From NCBI RefSeq assembly GCF_035610345.1, contig NZ_CP141214.1, positions 776,230-840,229 on the forward strand: a stretch of 64,000 nucleotides of DNA. The letters run 5' to 3'. The stretch is from Sinorhizobium meliloti (lineage in GTDB: Bacteria; Pseudomonadota; Alphaproteobacteria; Rhizobiales; Rhizobiaceae). The notes under the pieces are model-generated. The model had not been told where the DNA came from and searched no databases. It was given only the letters and a program-made list of their open reading frames with translations. The position numbers and the translations under genes were made by a program. Of this stretch, positions 1 through 8,591 are shown piece after piece (position 1 is the stretch's first letter; each line of letters starts with the position of its first letter).

Positions 1-2149
1 ACTCCCGTACCCTTATGCCGGTCGCATTGTAGATGGCGTTCGCGACAGCTGCCGCCACACCGCAGATCCCGAGCTCGGCAATACCCTTGGCCTTCATCGG
101 CGAGGACATCGGATCCGTCTCTTCCAGGAAGACGACCTCCTGGTGCGGGATGTCGGCGTGCACCGGCACCTCGTAGGCCGCGAGATCGTGATTGACGAAG
201 AAGCCACGCTCCTTGTCGACGACGAGTTCCTCGGTCAGCGCGCCGCCGACCCCCATTGTCATCGCGCCGATCACCTGGCTGCGTGCCGTGATCGGATTGA
301 GGATCCGGCCGGCGGCGCAGACCGCCAGCATTCGCCGGATCCGTGTCTCCCCTGTCGCGACGTCGACCGCGACCTCGACGAAATGAGCTCCAAAGGTGGA
401 TTGCTGATGGGTCTTGGTGAGGTCGCCGAATTCGATGAGATCCTCAGCGACGAGCCCCTGATCGCCGGCAGCTTGCGCGAGCGGCATTCGGCGGTCACCC
501 GCCCGGACTTCGCCGTCTGCGAAGACAAGGTCGTCCGTGCTGTTGAAGCCGAGCTTCTGCGCCACGGCTTCCCGCAGCTTGGCGCAGGCCGCGTATACGC
601 CGGCCGTGGAGCAGTTTCCTCCGAACTGCCCGCCGGAACCCGAGGAAACAGGGAAGCGCGAGTCTCCCAGGCTGACGGCGACCTTCTCGATCGGCACACC
701 GAGCATTTCGGCCGCCGTTTGGGCGATGATCGTGTAACTGCCCGTACCGATATCGGTCATATCGGTTTCGACCGTGACGACGCCCTCGCGGTCGAGCCGG
801 ACGCGGGCGCCCGAATTCAGCACAAGATTGTTGCGAAACGCCGCCGCCACTCCCATGCCCATCAGCCAGTTTCCTTCGCGCCGAGCACCGGGTTGCTTGC
901 TCCGGTCTTGCCAGCCGAAGCGCTCCGCGCCCGTGCGCAGGCAGCCGACGAGATTGCGATGCGAGAAGGGCCGTTCGGGATTCTCCGGATCGACCTGGGT
1001 GTCGTTGACGATGCGGAATTCGACGGGGTCGAGACCCAGCCTCTCGGCCATCTCGTCGATGGCGATCTCCAGAGCCATCATGCCCGGCGCCTCACCGGGA
1101 GCGCGCATCGCGTTTCCTTCGGGAAGATCGAGGGTGGCAAGCCGCATGGCGGTCATCCGGTTCGCTCCGGCATAAAGCAGACGAGTCTGCTGGACGGCCA
1201 CTTCGGGACCACCGCCCGGAAGGTCCCCGGACCAGCTTTCATGCGCGATCGCCGTGATCTTGCCGTCGCGTCCTGCACCGATCCGGATCCTCTGAATCGT
1301 CGCCGGGCGATGCGTGGTGTTGTTCATCAGGAAAGGGCGGGGGAGGGCGACCTTTACGGGGCGCTTGGCTTCACGTGCGGCAAGCGCTGCCAACACCGCA
1401 TCCGCGCGTAGGAACAGCTTCACCCCGAAGCCTCCGCCGATGAACGGCGACATGAGATGCACCCTGTCCTTGTCGATCCCAAGCGTCGTCGCGAGATCGG
1501 TCCGCCACCAGTCGATCATCTGGCTCGATGTCCAGACCGTCAGGTCGTCGCCGCTCCACGCGGCAATGGAAGCGTGCGGCTCCATCATGGCATGCGACTG
1601 GTCCGGGGTGGTATAGACCTGGTCGAGCTTGACGGAAGCTGCCTCGAAGGCGGCATCGAAGTCGCCCGCTCCGGAGTCTTCCTCGCCTTCCGGCTTGACG
1701 GCGCTGTCCTTGGCCGCGGCCAGATCGAAAGCGCCTTTTTCCTCGGCATATTCGACCTTGACGAGCGCCGCGGCGGCGCGGGCCTCCTCGAATGTCTCGG
1801 CGACCACGACGGCGATGGCCTGGTGGTAGTGCTGGATCTCGGTGCCACCGAAGAGCTTGGCGGTGTTGTATTTACCCTTCTTCAGTTCCCCGACGCCATC
1901 GGTGGTGACGACCGCGATCACACCGGGAGCATTTCTCGCGGCGGCGACATCCATCGACCTGATCCGGCCCTTGGCGATTGCCGAACCGACGATATAGCCA
2001 TAGGCATAGCGGTTATTCGGATCATGCCACTCATAGGCATAGATTGCTTTGCCGGTCGTCTTGAGCGGACCGTCGATGCGGGGGATGGGCTTGCCGATTA
2101 CCTTGCCCTGGTCGATCGGGTTCGTCGTTGCTGGTGTATCGAATTTCAT
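1..2149 (-). CDS. paoC: Molybdopterin-binding subunit of aldehyde/xanthine dehydrogenase family (PaoC-like), 3' end cut
   Basis: Large catalytic subunit of a molybdenum hydroxylase, expected to carry the Mo-cytosine dinucleotide cofactor and oxidise aldehydes with PaoA and PaoB. The minus-strand frame opens at ATG 2149 and stays open to the window edge (716 codons). The last readable residues, GIAELGICGVAAAVANAIYN and what follows, match the conserved C-terminus of the family including the catalytic Glu in IAEL, so only about ten residues are missing. The N-terminus (KFDTPATTNPIDQGKVIGKP) fits the family. It starts 4 bp after the paoB stop, so it is the third gene of the operon. No signal peptide is visible; in the E. 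coli enzyme the complex is exported on the Tat signal of PaoA. The substrate cannot be read from the sequence. A paoD-like maturation gene would lie beyond the edge. Confidence 0.9.
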   Translation of the reverse strand, partial: MKFDTPATTNPIDQGKVIGKPIPRIDGPLKTTGKAIYAYEWHDPNNRYAYGYIVGSAIAKGRIRSMDVAAARNAPGVIAVVTTDGVGELKKGKYNTAKLFGGTEIQHYHQAIAVVVAETFEEARAAAALVKVEYAEEKGAFDLAAAKDSAVKPEGEEDSGAGDFDAAFEAASVKLDQVYTTPDQSHAMMEPHASIAAWSGDDLTVWTSSQMIDWWRTDLATTLGIDKDRVHLMSPFIGGGFGVKLFLRADAVLAALAAREAKRPVKVALPRPFLMNNTTHRPATIQRIRIGAGRDGKITAIAHESWSGDLPGGGPEVAVQQTRLLYAGANRMTAMRLATLDLPEGNAMRAPGEAPGMMALEIAIDEMAERLGLDPVEFRIVNDTQVDPENPERPFSHRNLVGCLRTGAERFGWQDRSKQPGARREGNWLMGMGVAAAFRNNLVLNSGARVRLDREGVVTVETDMTDIGTGSYTIIAQTAAEMLGVPIEKVAVSLGDSRFPVSSGSGGQFGGNCSTAGVYAACAKLREAVAQKLGFNSTDDLVFADGEVRAGDRRMPLAQAAGDQGLVAEDLIEFGDLTKTHQQSTFGAHFVEVAVDVATGETRIRRMLAVCAAGRILNPITARSQVIGAMTMGVGGALTEELVVDKERGFFVNHDLAAYEVPVHADIPHQEVVFLEETDPMSSPMKAKGIAELGICGVAAAVANAIYNATGIRVRE

Positions 2150-2153
2150 TGTC

Positions 2154-3104
2154 TCATCCCTTCGCTTCGACGAGGACCGCGCTCAGCGCGCGTTCCACGA
2201 GCGTGAGCTTGAAGGTGTTCTGTTCAGTCGGGCGGGCGCCGGCAAGAAGCTTGGCGGCGACCGCCTTTGCTCCGTTCGCCAGCTCCTTGTCGGCCGCCTC
2301 GTCACGCCATGGTTTCGGCGCGATGCCGCCGAGCGCGACATGGCCGGTTCCGTCCGGCCGCAAGATGGCGCCGACGGAGACGAGCGCAAATGCGTAGGAC
2401 GCCCGGTCGCGAACCTTGCGATAGATCTGCTTGCCGCCGGCCGGCTTCGGCAGGACGACCGCGGTGATCAATTCGCCCCGCTCGAGGATATGTTCGATAT
2501 GCGGCGTGTCACCCGGCAGGCGATGGAGATCTGCGATCGGGATGCTGCGCGTCGTGCCGTCGGCTCGCACGGTCTCCACGACGGCGTCGAGGGCACGCAT
2601 GGCGACCGCCATGTCGCTCGGATGGCTGGCGATGCAGGCATCGCTGACGCCAACCACCGCAAGCTGGCGGCTGAAGCCGGCCAGCGCCGAGCAGCCGCTG
2701 CCCGGCTGCCTTTTGTTGCACGGCTGGTTGGTATCGTAGAAATACGGACAACGGGTGCGTTGAAGCAGGTTGCCGGCGGTCGTCGCCCTGTTGCGCAATT
2801 GTCCCGATGCCCCTGCGAGCAGGGCGCGCGACAGAAGGGCGTAATCGCGGCGGACCCGTTCGTCGGCGGCAAGATCCGTATTGCGGACGAGGGCACCGAT
2901 ACGCAGCCCCCCTTCCGGTGTGGGTTCGATCCTGTCCAGTGCCAGCCCGTTGACATCGACCAGATGTGTCGGTGTCTCGATCTCCAGCTTCATCAGATCC
3001 AGGAGATTGGTGCCGCCGGCGATGAATTTCGCGCCATCCGTGGTGGCAGCGGCCCGGGCCGCGGCTTCGATCGACGAGACGCGTTCGTAGCTGAAAGCTC
3101 TCAT
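2154..3104 (-). CDS. paoB: FAD-binding subunit of aldehyde oxidoreductase (PaoB-like)
   Basis: FAD subunit that passes electrons from the molybdenum centre to the acceptor. The 316-residue product has the FAD-binding stretch [13 protein letters not shown] (residues 26-38) and the [13 protein letters not shown] segment. Cys 119, 129 and 138, with neighbours, form the extra 4Fe-4S insertion typical of PaoB rather than of ordinary CoxM-type subunits. I chose ATG 3104 (MRAFSYERV) over an upstream ATG because it follows GGAGGAA at good spacing and matches the family N-terminus. Its ATGA overlaps the paoA stop by 4 bp, indicating translational coupling. E. coli PaoB is of similar length (about 318 residues). 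Confidence 0.92.
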   Translation of the reverse strand: MRAFSYERVSSIEAAARAAATTDGAKFIAGGTNLLDLMKLEIETPTHLVDVNGLALDRIEPTPEGGLRIGALVRNTDLAADERVRRDYALLSRALLAGASGQLRNRATTAGNLLQRTRCPYFYDTNQPCNKRQPGSGCSALAGFSRQLAVVGVSDACIASHPSDMAVAMRALDAVVETVRADGTTRSIPIADLHRLPGDTPHIEHILERGELITAVVLPKPAGGKQIYRKVRDRASYAFALVSVGAILRPDGTGHVALGGIAPKPWRDEAADKELANGAKAVAAKLLAGARPTEQNTFKLTLVERALSAVLVEAKG

Positions 3105-3748
3105 GCCTTCCTCCCCGCGACTTCGGTGATGGCTTCGACGATGTTCGAATAGGCGCCGCAACGACAGATGTTGCCGCTCATGCGCTCGCGGATCTCGGCG
3201 GGCGTGATTTCGGCCGGCGCCGTAAGATCCACCGTCACATGGCTTGGGATATTGGCCTTGATTTCATCGAGCATTGCAACGGAGGAACAGATCTGGCCGG
3301 GCGTGCAGTAGCCGCACTGGAATCCGTCGTGCTGAACAAAGGCGGCCTGCATCGGATGGAGGTTTTCGGGCTGCCCCAATCCTTCGAGCGTGGTGATGCT
3401 GTCGCCCTCGTGCATGATGGCGAGCGTCAGGCAAGAGTTGACGCGGCGGCCGTCGATGAGAACCGTGCACGCTCCGCACTGACCGTGATCGCATCCCTTC
3501 TTGGTGCCCGTCAAATGCAGATGCTCGCGCAGTGCGTCGAGGAGGGACGTGCGGTTATCGAGCTGAAGCTCCCGGCGTTCTCCGTTCACCGTGAAAGTGA
3601 CCTTCGTGCTCTGGGGTGCGGTGGAGACATTGGTCTGCGCGTGACCGAGCGAGTGTGCGCTCACCACTGTCACGGTAGCGGCCGAGGCGGCGAGCAGGTC
3701 GCGCCGCGAGATTTCAAGTGCGCCAGGACTTTGCATATCCAGCTCCAT
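3101..3748 (-). CDS. paoA: 2Fe-2S subunit of aldehyde oxidoreductase with Tat signal (PaoA-like)
   Basis: Small iron-sulfur subunit of the periplasmic aldehyde oxidoreductase. Residues 14-37 form a twin-arginine leader (SRRDLLAAS, then a hydrophobic stretch and a possible AHA-type cleavage site). The ferredoxin domain has C86, C91, C94 and C106; the helical domain has C145, C148, C195 and C197, giving two 2Fe-2S clusters. At 215 residues it is normal for the family. As first gene of the operon it supplies the export signal for the complex. The leftward promoter should lie in 3749-3960, which is shared with the divergent methyltransferase. The Tat leader argues for a periplasmic PaoA-type enzyme over cytoplasmic xanthine dehydrogenase. 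The physiological aldehyde is unknown. Confidence 0.92.
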   Translation of the reverse strand: MELDMQSPGALEISRRDLLAASAATVTVVSAHSLGHAQTNVSTAPQSTKVTFTVNGERRELQLDNRTSLLDALREHLHLTGTKKGCDHGQCGACTVLIDGRRVNSCLTLAIMHEGDSITTLEGLGQPENLHPMQAAFVQHDGFQCGYCTPGQICSSVAMLDEIKANIPSHVTVDLTAPAEITPAEIRERMSGNICRCGAYSNIVEAITEVAGRKA

Positions 3749-3962
3749 GTCTTGATGATGAAAGGTCTAGGACGAAGCGGCCTACGCCGCGAACGCGCAA
3801 CAACCGAGCGCGAGAAATGATCCCGCAGGCGCATTCACAAGTGAGTTAGGGCGGAGAGCGCGTGTGACTACCATCGCGATGCCGATAGTGCCTGTGAACC
3901 GATTGTTGAATGGCGGTACTGAACCAGGCGCCTTCAAAGGCAGAGGTGACTTGACGAATGGT

Positions 3963-3993
3963 AAATCATGTAACAGAAGTTGTTACATGATTT
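3963..3993. promoter_or_regulatory. Perfect 13-bp inverted repeat, probable operator
   Basis: AAATCATGTAACA (3963-3975) is repeated exactly in inverse (3981-3993) around a 5-bp spacer. It ends 13 bp before the methyltransferase start at 4007, so it overlaps the likely promoter or leader. The TGTAACA-N5-TGTTACA core looks like a TetR- or MarR-type dimer site, but no such regulator is encoded nearby. It is not followed by a T-run, so it is a poor terminator. Confidence 0.6.
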
Positions 3994-4006
3994 GGAGAAC
4001 CGCACG

Positions 4007-4687
4007 ATGAAATCTCCGAGCGTCGATAGTCCAGCTTTTACCGCCGCCCACGCCAGTTCGTACGTCGAAGGGACGTTGAGAAAAGTACCGGGGTTGGCCG
4101 CTCTGCATCGCATGACATCGATGTTGGTCGCGGAACGTGCACCGGTGCAAGCGCGGGTTCTGGTGCTCGGCGCTGGCGGCGGCATGGAGCTCAAAGCCCT
4201 CGCCGACGACAATTCAGGTTGGCGTTTTTGCGGCATCGACCCGTCGGCGGACATGCTTCGCGTCGCAGAACAGACGGTGGGGGCCCATCTGCCGCGTGTC
4301 CATCTGCAGCAGGGCTACATAGACGACGCACCGGAGGGGCCGTTCGACGCGGCAGTCTGCCTGCTCACGCTCCACTTTGTTGATCGCCCTCATCGCCTCG
4401 ACACACTCGAACAGATTCGCCGCCGTTTAGTGCCAGGCGCTCCGTTCGTCGTCGCGCATATCAGTTTCCCGCAATCGGAACCTGAGCGCTCGACCTGGAT
4501 CGCCCGTCACGTCGCGTTCGGCGGAACAGCCTCCGGCGATGCTGAAAGTGCAAGGCAGGCGATCGCGACGAAGTTATCGGTTCTCTCGCCCGAGGAGGAC
4601 GAGGCGGTGCTTCGCAAGGCGGGCTTCTCGGATGTTCGCCTGTTCTATGCGGCGATGACCTTCAGGGGCTGGGTAGGATACGCCTGA
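4007..4687 (+). CDS. SAM-dependent class I methyltransferase
   Basis: Predicted S-adenosylmethionine-dependent methyltransferase of 226 residues; substrate unknown. The glycine-rich SAM loop is VLVLGAGGGMELKAL (51-65), followed by the acidic strand-2 end CGIDPSADML (about 75-84) and a DAAVCLLTLHFV segment at the motif IV position, so the Rossmann core looks complete. I chose ATG 4007 because TTTGGAGAAC lies 5-14 bp upstream and because the 31-bp inverted repeat would otherwise fall inside the coding region. It is monocistronic: divergent from paoABC and convergent with the next gene (20-bp gap). The tight inverted repeat suggests control by an unlinked repressor. A quinone- or antibiotic-modifying role is equally possible from sequence alone. 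Confidence 0.82.
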   Translation: MKSPSVDSPAFTAAHASSYVEGTLRKVPGLAALHRMTSMLVAERAPVQARVLVLGAGGGMELKALADDNSGWRFCGIDPSADMLRVAEQTVGAHLPRVHLQQGYIDDAPEGPFDAAVCLLTLHFVDRPHRLDTLEQIRRRLVPGAPFVVAHISFPQSEPERSTWIARHVAFGGTASGDAESARQAIATKLSVLSPEEDEAVLRKAGFSDVRLFYAAMTFRGWVGYA

Positions 4688-4707
4688 ACTCTCAACATCC
4701 TGGGTGC

Positions 4708-5079
4708 TCATGGTTTGCCCGTCCTGCTCCCGCGATAGAAGATCATGCCGCCGTGATGTAGAACGCCGTCGATAAAATCTCCATCCGCTGTAAAGCCGGT
4801 ATCGTCCCAATAATCGATATGCGTGCCCGTCACTTGGTAGCGTCCCTCATAGGCCCGTTCACGCGTACCGCGGGCCTCGACATAGCGACCGTTCGGCAGG
4901 AGCTCGTGGCGGATGTAACTGTCTTCTGTGACCCAAAGGCCGACATAGGGGTGATTGGTCTGCATTTCGGCTTCCTCGGCTACGGTTTGGCTCAGGAGTG
5001 CGGCGGTCATCAAGGTCGAAGCGATCAGCAGCTTGCGGCCGCCGCCGGTGAGGCGATCTGTCAATAAGGAAAAGATCAT
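4708..5079 (-). CDS. Exported Atu4866-domain protein
   Basis: 123-residue protein with an N-terminal hydrophobic segment (about 15-32, KLLIASTLMTAALLS) likely to be a signal peptide. The mature part (VGLWVTEDSYIRHELLPNGR, TGTHIDYWDDTGFTADGDF, HHGGMIFYRG) matches what I recall of the Atu4866 family, small beta-rich proteins found beside redox genes and SDRs in rhizobia and Agrobacterium. Function is not established. It lies 54 bp downstream of the SDR gene on the same strand and is probably co-transcribed with it, which suggests a linked role. The start at 5079 is the only ATG before the hydrophobic segment. Confidence 0.75.
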   Translation of the reverse strand: MIFSLLTDRLTGGGRKLLIASTLMTAALLSQTVAEEAEMQTNHPYVGLWVTEDSYIRHELLPNGRYVEARGTRERAYEGRYQVTGTHIDYWDDTGFTADGDFIDGVLHHGGMIFYRGSRTGKP

Positions 5080-5133
5080 GGAATATTCCTTTCGTCAGGG
5101 GGACGCGGGAAAGCGTCCCGGGAACGCGCCGGG

Positions 5134-5856
5134 TCAATTGCTCGATGCGGTCGGCCTGATCGTGATCTCGGTGGTGTCCACACTCCGCGGAGCCTCGATC
5201 ACCTGCCGGACCGCGCGGGCTATGTCGGCGGGCTGAAGCGCGATGGCGCGATAGGCGTCCATTGCCGCCACGGTCTCCTGGTGGGTGATGGTTGCAGCAA
5301 GTTCGCTCTCGACGACGCCGGGATTGACGCAGGTGACGCGGATATTGGTACTCTCCTGGCGCAGCCCGTCCGAGATCGCACGAACCGCGAACTTCGTTGC
5401 GCAATAGACCGCGGCTGTGGGTACGACCGACAGCGCTCCGATCGAGCCGATATTGATGATCTGCCCGCTGCGCTGTGCCTCCATGATCGGCAATACGGCC
5501 GCGATGCCCCAAAGCACGCCCTTTATGTTCACGTTGATCATGCACTCCCACTCGTCCAGCTTGACGGCGGCAAGCGGCGAGAGCGGCATGACGCCGGCAT
5601 TGTTCACCAGAACGTCGATGCGTCCCCATCTGTCGACCGCGGCCTGCGTAAAGGCTGCCATGGAGTGACGGTCGGTCACGTCCAGCACCTGCGCCTGGGC
5701 GGCTCCTCCTGCGTCTCGAATCTCCGCGGCGATGGCCTCGATACGGGCCTGGCGGCGTGCACCCAGCAATATTTTCGCACCCGCCGCGCCAAGCTCCCGA
5801 GCAATGCCCTCGCCGATGCCGCTGGAGGCGCCAGTGATAAGAATGACCTTGTCCAT
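5134..5856 (-). CDS. Short-chain dehydrogenase/reductase
   Basis: Classical SDR of 240 residues, NAD(P)-dependent. The cofactor loop TGASSGIG is at 8-15, NNAG at 85-88, the catalytic Ser near 138 (NIGSIGAL) and YxxxK as Y151/K155 (YCATK), so all catalytic elements are present. An arginine pair (R34, R35) after the second strand suggests NADPH preference. The substrate is not readable. It is divergent from the LysR gene at 5956 across a 99-bp gap, the usual layout for a LysR target, and is followed by the Atu4866-family gene. Regulation by that LysR protein is inferred from this arrangement only. Confidence 0.9.
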   Translation of the reverse strand: MDKVILITGASSGIGEGIARELGAAGAKILLGARRQARIEAIAAEIRDAGGAAQAQVLDVTDRHSMAAFTQAAVDRWGRIDVLVNNAGVMPLSPLAAVKLDEWECMINVNIKGVLWGIAAVLPIMEAQRSGQIINIGSIGALSVVPTAAVYCATKFAVRAISDGLRQESTNIRVTCVNPGVVESELAATITHQETVAAMDAYRAIALQPADIARAVRQVIEAPRSVDTTEITIRPTASSN

Positions 5857-5955
5857 GTTGTACTCCGTTCTTTGATTTGCACGGAGAAGATGGACTTCAA
5901 TGACTGTCGCCGGTATCCATCGATCACTGAACTCAATGGTTAGCAGTGCTCTACA

Positions 5956-6843
5956 ATGAAAATAGACATGAACCTTCTGCCGCTTTTCCTGGCCGTCGCG
6001 GAGGAGGACAACTTCCGCGCTGCCGCGGATCGCCTCGGTGTGACCCGCTCGGCTGTCAGCCAGGGAGTTCGGCGGCTCGAAGATACCTTTGGTACGACGC
6101 TCGTCACCCGCACGACGCGTTCAGTTCGCCTGACCGGAGCGGGGGAGCGTCTGCGCGAGGCTCTGTCGCAGCCCTTGTCGGATATTGGGGCGGCGCTCGA
6201 TCGGGTAGCGGGTGAGGATGAGCCCCGCGGTCTTTTGCGGATCGCCGTCACCTCCATCGCCGAGCAATTCCTTTCCGGTCCGCTCATCGCTTCCTTTGCT
6301 CAGACCCATCCGAAGGTGACGATAGACATCACCGTCACGGACGAGGAGTTCGACATCGTGGCCGCCGGATTCGACGCGGGCGTCAGGCTTGGCGAGGTGA
6401 TCGAGCAGGACATGATCGCGGTGCCGCTGACGGGCGATCAGCGCGAGCTGGCCGTTGCTGCCCCCGCCTATCTCGCAGTCCACGGCACGCCGGCGCACCC
6501 GCGTGAGCTCGTCCATCATCGCTGCATAGGCTGGCGGCGAGCGCCGAATGTCGCGCCCTACAGGTGGGAATTCGAGGAGAATGGTGTTCCCTTCGATGTG
6601 GCGGTCGAGCCCCAGATCACCACCAATGACCTGCGCTTCATGCTCCGCTCGGCACTGTGCGGGGCCGGGATCACCTTCGCAACGGAAGAAACCTTCCGCC
6701 CGTTCGTGGAGACCGGTGACCTTGTTCCGCTGCTGCAGGATTTCCTGCCGCCGTTCCCCGGCTTCTTTCTTTATTTCCCTCAGCGCCGCAACATGGCACC
6801 AAAGATGCGAGCTTTGATCGATCATATAAGACGGTGGCGATAG
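5956..6843 (+). CDS. LysR-family transcriptional regulator
   Basis: 295-residue LTTR. The N-terminal winged helix-turn-helix covers about 1-65 (NLLPLFLAVAEEDNFRAAADRLGVTRSAVSQGVRRLE, given here in part), followed by the linker helix and a substrate-binding domain of the CrgA/AaeR-like group. The product reads through to IDHIRRW at the C-terminus and looks complete. Start ATG 5956 rather than an earlier one because the domain begins at residue 5; no strong ribosome binding site is visible. It is divergent from the SDR/Atu4866 pair, its probable target, and ends in the 141-bp gap before the convergent channel gene. Confidence 0.9.
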   Translation: MKIDMNLLPLFLAVAEEDNFRAAADRLGVTRSAVSQGVRRLEDTFGTTLVTRTTRSVRLTGAGERLREALSQPLSDIGAALDRVAGEDEPRGLLRIAVTSIAEQFLSGPLIASFAQTHPKVTIDITVTDEEFDIVAAGFDAGVRLGEVIEQDMIAVPLTGDQRELAVAAPAYLAVHGTPAHPRELVHHRCIGWRRAPNVAPYRWEFEENGVPFDVAVEPQITTNDLRFMLRSALCGAGITFATEETFRPFVETGDLVPLLQDFLPPFPGFFLYFPQRRNMAPKMRALIDHIRRWR

Positions 6844-6984
6844 CTGACGCTTCCGGCGCAGCGCCGAAGGTCATGATCACGCTCGGCCCGAAATCCTTAT
6901 CTTTTCTTTATGCGGCTGCCAAACCATCCCAGTCGATAATTGACGCGGCGCGGGCGCATCATCGGGATATTTGAGCCCCGGCCG

Positions 6985-7425
6985 TTACTTCCGGTCGTCG
7001 CGCCAGATGCGTTCCACAGCGATGAAAGTAAACGACGCCGACCAGGCAATCAGAACGAGCCCGTTCAACCCTTCCAGACCGGCGAGAATTCGCATGTCGC
7101 CTGTCGCGTAGACATCGCCAAATCCCATTGTACTGTAGCAGGTCAGCGAGAAATAGAAGAAGTCGGTGGCGTTTGAGCCCGACAGTCCTTCGAGTGAACC
7201 GAATTCGGGATGATAATGCATCCAGGCAAAGGCCAGAGCGTAAAGGCCGATGCCGAAGAGGTGAGCCATAAAGGCTGACCCAAGAAAAACGACCATTTCA
7301 GCTCGTTTTGAAAGCACCTTGCGTCGACGCAGGATCGCTACGCCGGTCATGATTTCAAAATGAGTGGCGCTTGTCACGGTGATGAGTGCGGCGGAAAGCA
7401 GGCAGACCAACACAATCCCTGGCAC
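6985..7425 (-). CDS. Two-TM potassium-channel-like protein
   Basis: 146-residue membrane protein of the Ion_trans_2 type. An N-terminal helix (3-30), a second helix (about 42-70), a pore-loop region with filter-like TMGFGD (99-104) and a final helix (113-136) are visible. The filter deviates from the canonical TVGYGD, though the GFG variant occurs in K+ channels. There is no cytoplasmic ligand-binding or RCK domain, so gating is unknown. The start is GTG 7425, 9 bp after GGCGAGG. It is monocistronic. It could equally be a small ion-channel relative with a different selectivity. Confidence 0.75.
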   Translation of the reverse strand: MPGIVLVCLLSAALITVTSATHFEIMTGVAILRRRKVLSKRAEMVVFLGSAFMAHLFGIGLYALAFAWMHYHPEFGSLEGLSGSNATDFFYFSLTCYSTMGFGDVYATGDMRILAGLEGLNGLVLIAWSASFTFIAVERIWRDDRK

Positions 7426-7637
7426 TTATCAACCTCGCCCTGTGCTTGCCGCAGTACGACGGCGCTGACTTCAAACGCACCAACTCGACTCGACGCTGGT
7501 GCATCACCATAGCAGGACATATTGCGGATTGGGAGTTTACGCGGATATTCCGCACGCGCATGCGGTCAATCGTCTCGCATCCGGTCGGCTACATCTAATC
7601 CCAACAGTGCTGATGATCCGAAGCAGCTGTCTGCAGC

Positions 7638-8591
7638 CTAGTAAGTGACCGTAACGACGACCGTGTCGCTATAAACCCCGGGCGCGGGCGTCGTCTGCGG
7701 CGGCACCCGGCCGTAGACTGTGTAGGCCTGCGCCGCGCCGCTTCCCGTGCCGGCGACCGTGGCTCCTGGCGTCGAAATGTCGCCCCAGGGCTGACTGCGT
7801 GCCGCATCCTTGTAGAGGCCGTAGACCACACTCGCGCCGCCAAGCCTCATACGCCGGTCTGTCGGACCTGTCCCGGTGTTGCCGTTGCCGAGGCTGACGG
7901 TGTAGGCGGTTGCCGGCGTACATGTGACCGAGACTCGGCCCGTCGCATCGATGCTCGAGCTCAACACGCCAGTTGTGCCAAAATCGATGTTCTGCGTGGT
8001 CACCAGGCAGTTTGCAGCGACGGACGCGCTTACATTGAAGCTTGGCCGCGCAATCGTTCCTGTGGCCGACGTGCAGGAGCTGGTTGTCGTGTAGTGATAG
8101 CGAAACTCGACATGGCTTCCGGAAAAGGCAGATAGATAGCTGCCCGTCGCAGCCGTTGTCTGGCTCCCCAGGGCCGCGCCATAGATCGTCGCCGTTCCTG
8201 ATCCCGTGCCGACAGCATTCAGCGTCAACGCGAAGGCGGGCGATCGGGCCGGATAGCCCCAGAAATAGGAGCCCCAGATCACGCTGCGGCCCGCGTCCGA
8301 ATAGAGCTGATAATCAAGGGTGTTGACACCGTTCAGCATGCGGCGGGCCGTGGCGGTGGCGCCGCCGCTGCCTTCGCCGAGGTTAGGACAGATCAGTATG
8401 CGCTGGAGCGGCAGGCCGCTGCAGTTGACGCTCATGGTCGCGGTCGAGTCCGAACGGGAGCCGGAAAGGGTATCAACGGCGCCGAAACTCATGCCCGAGA
8501 CAGCGAAGCTGCAACTTTGGCCCCAGGCCGTGCTCGGAAGCAGAAGCGGCATGAGAAAGCTCAGCCGGATGAATGTCGAACTTGGACTCAC
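7638..8591 (-). CDS. Two-domain spore-coat-U (SCPU) fimbrial tip subunit, CsuE-like
   Basis: Likely tip adhesin or minor pilin of an archaic chaperone-usher pilus. From GTG 8591 the 317-residue product has a signal peptide (LSFLMPLLLPSTAWG then QSC), an N-terminal SCPU domain (SCSFAVSGMSFG to FRYHYTTTSSC) and a second SCPU domain (NCLVTTQNIDFGTTG to YSDTVVVTVTY). Two such domains in tandem are typical of Csu tip subunits. I prefer GTG 8591, which overlaps the usher TGA by 4 bp (GTGA) and begins directly with the leader, over an ATG 69 bp upstream that would put about 23 non-leader residues in front. It is the last gene of the pilus operon. Confidence 0.85.
   Translation of the reverse strand: MSPSSTFIRLSFLMPLLLPSTAWGQSCSFAVSGMSFGAVDTLSGSRSDSTATMSVNCSGLPLQRILICPNLGEGSGGATATARRMLNGVNTLDYQLYSDAGRSVIWGSYFWGYPARSPAFALTLNAVGTGSGTATIYGAALGSQTTAATGSYLSAFSGSHVEFRYHYTTTSSCTSATGTIARPSFNVSASVAANCLVTTQNIDFGTTGVLSSSIDATGRVSVTCTPATAYTVSLGNGNTGTGPTDRRMRLGGASVVYGLYKDAARSQPWGDISTPGATVAGTGSGAAQAYTVYGRVPPQTTPAPGVYSDTVVVTVTY

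Noticed and set aside
143..1411. Long plus-strand open frame of 422 codons
   Set aside because: It lies opposite paoC, whose minus-strand translation has clear family motifs through the C-terminus; the plus frame shows none.
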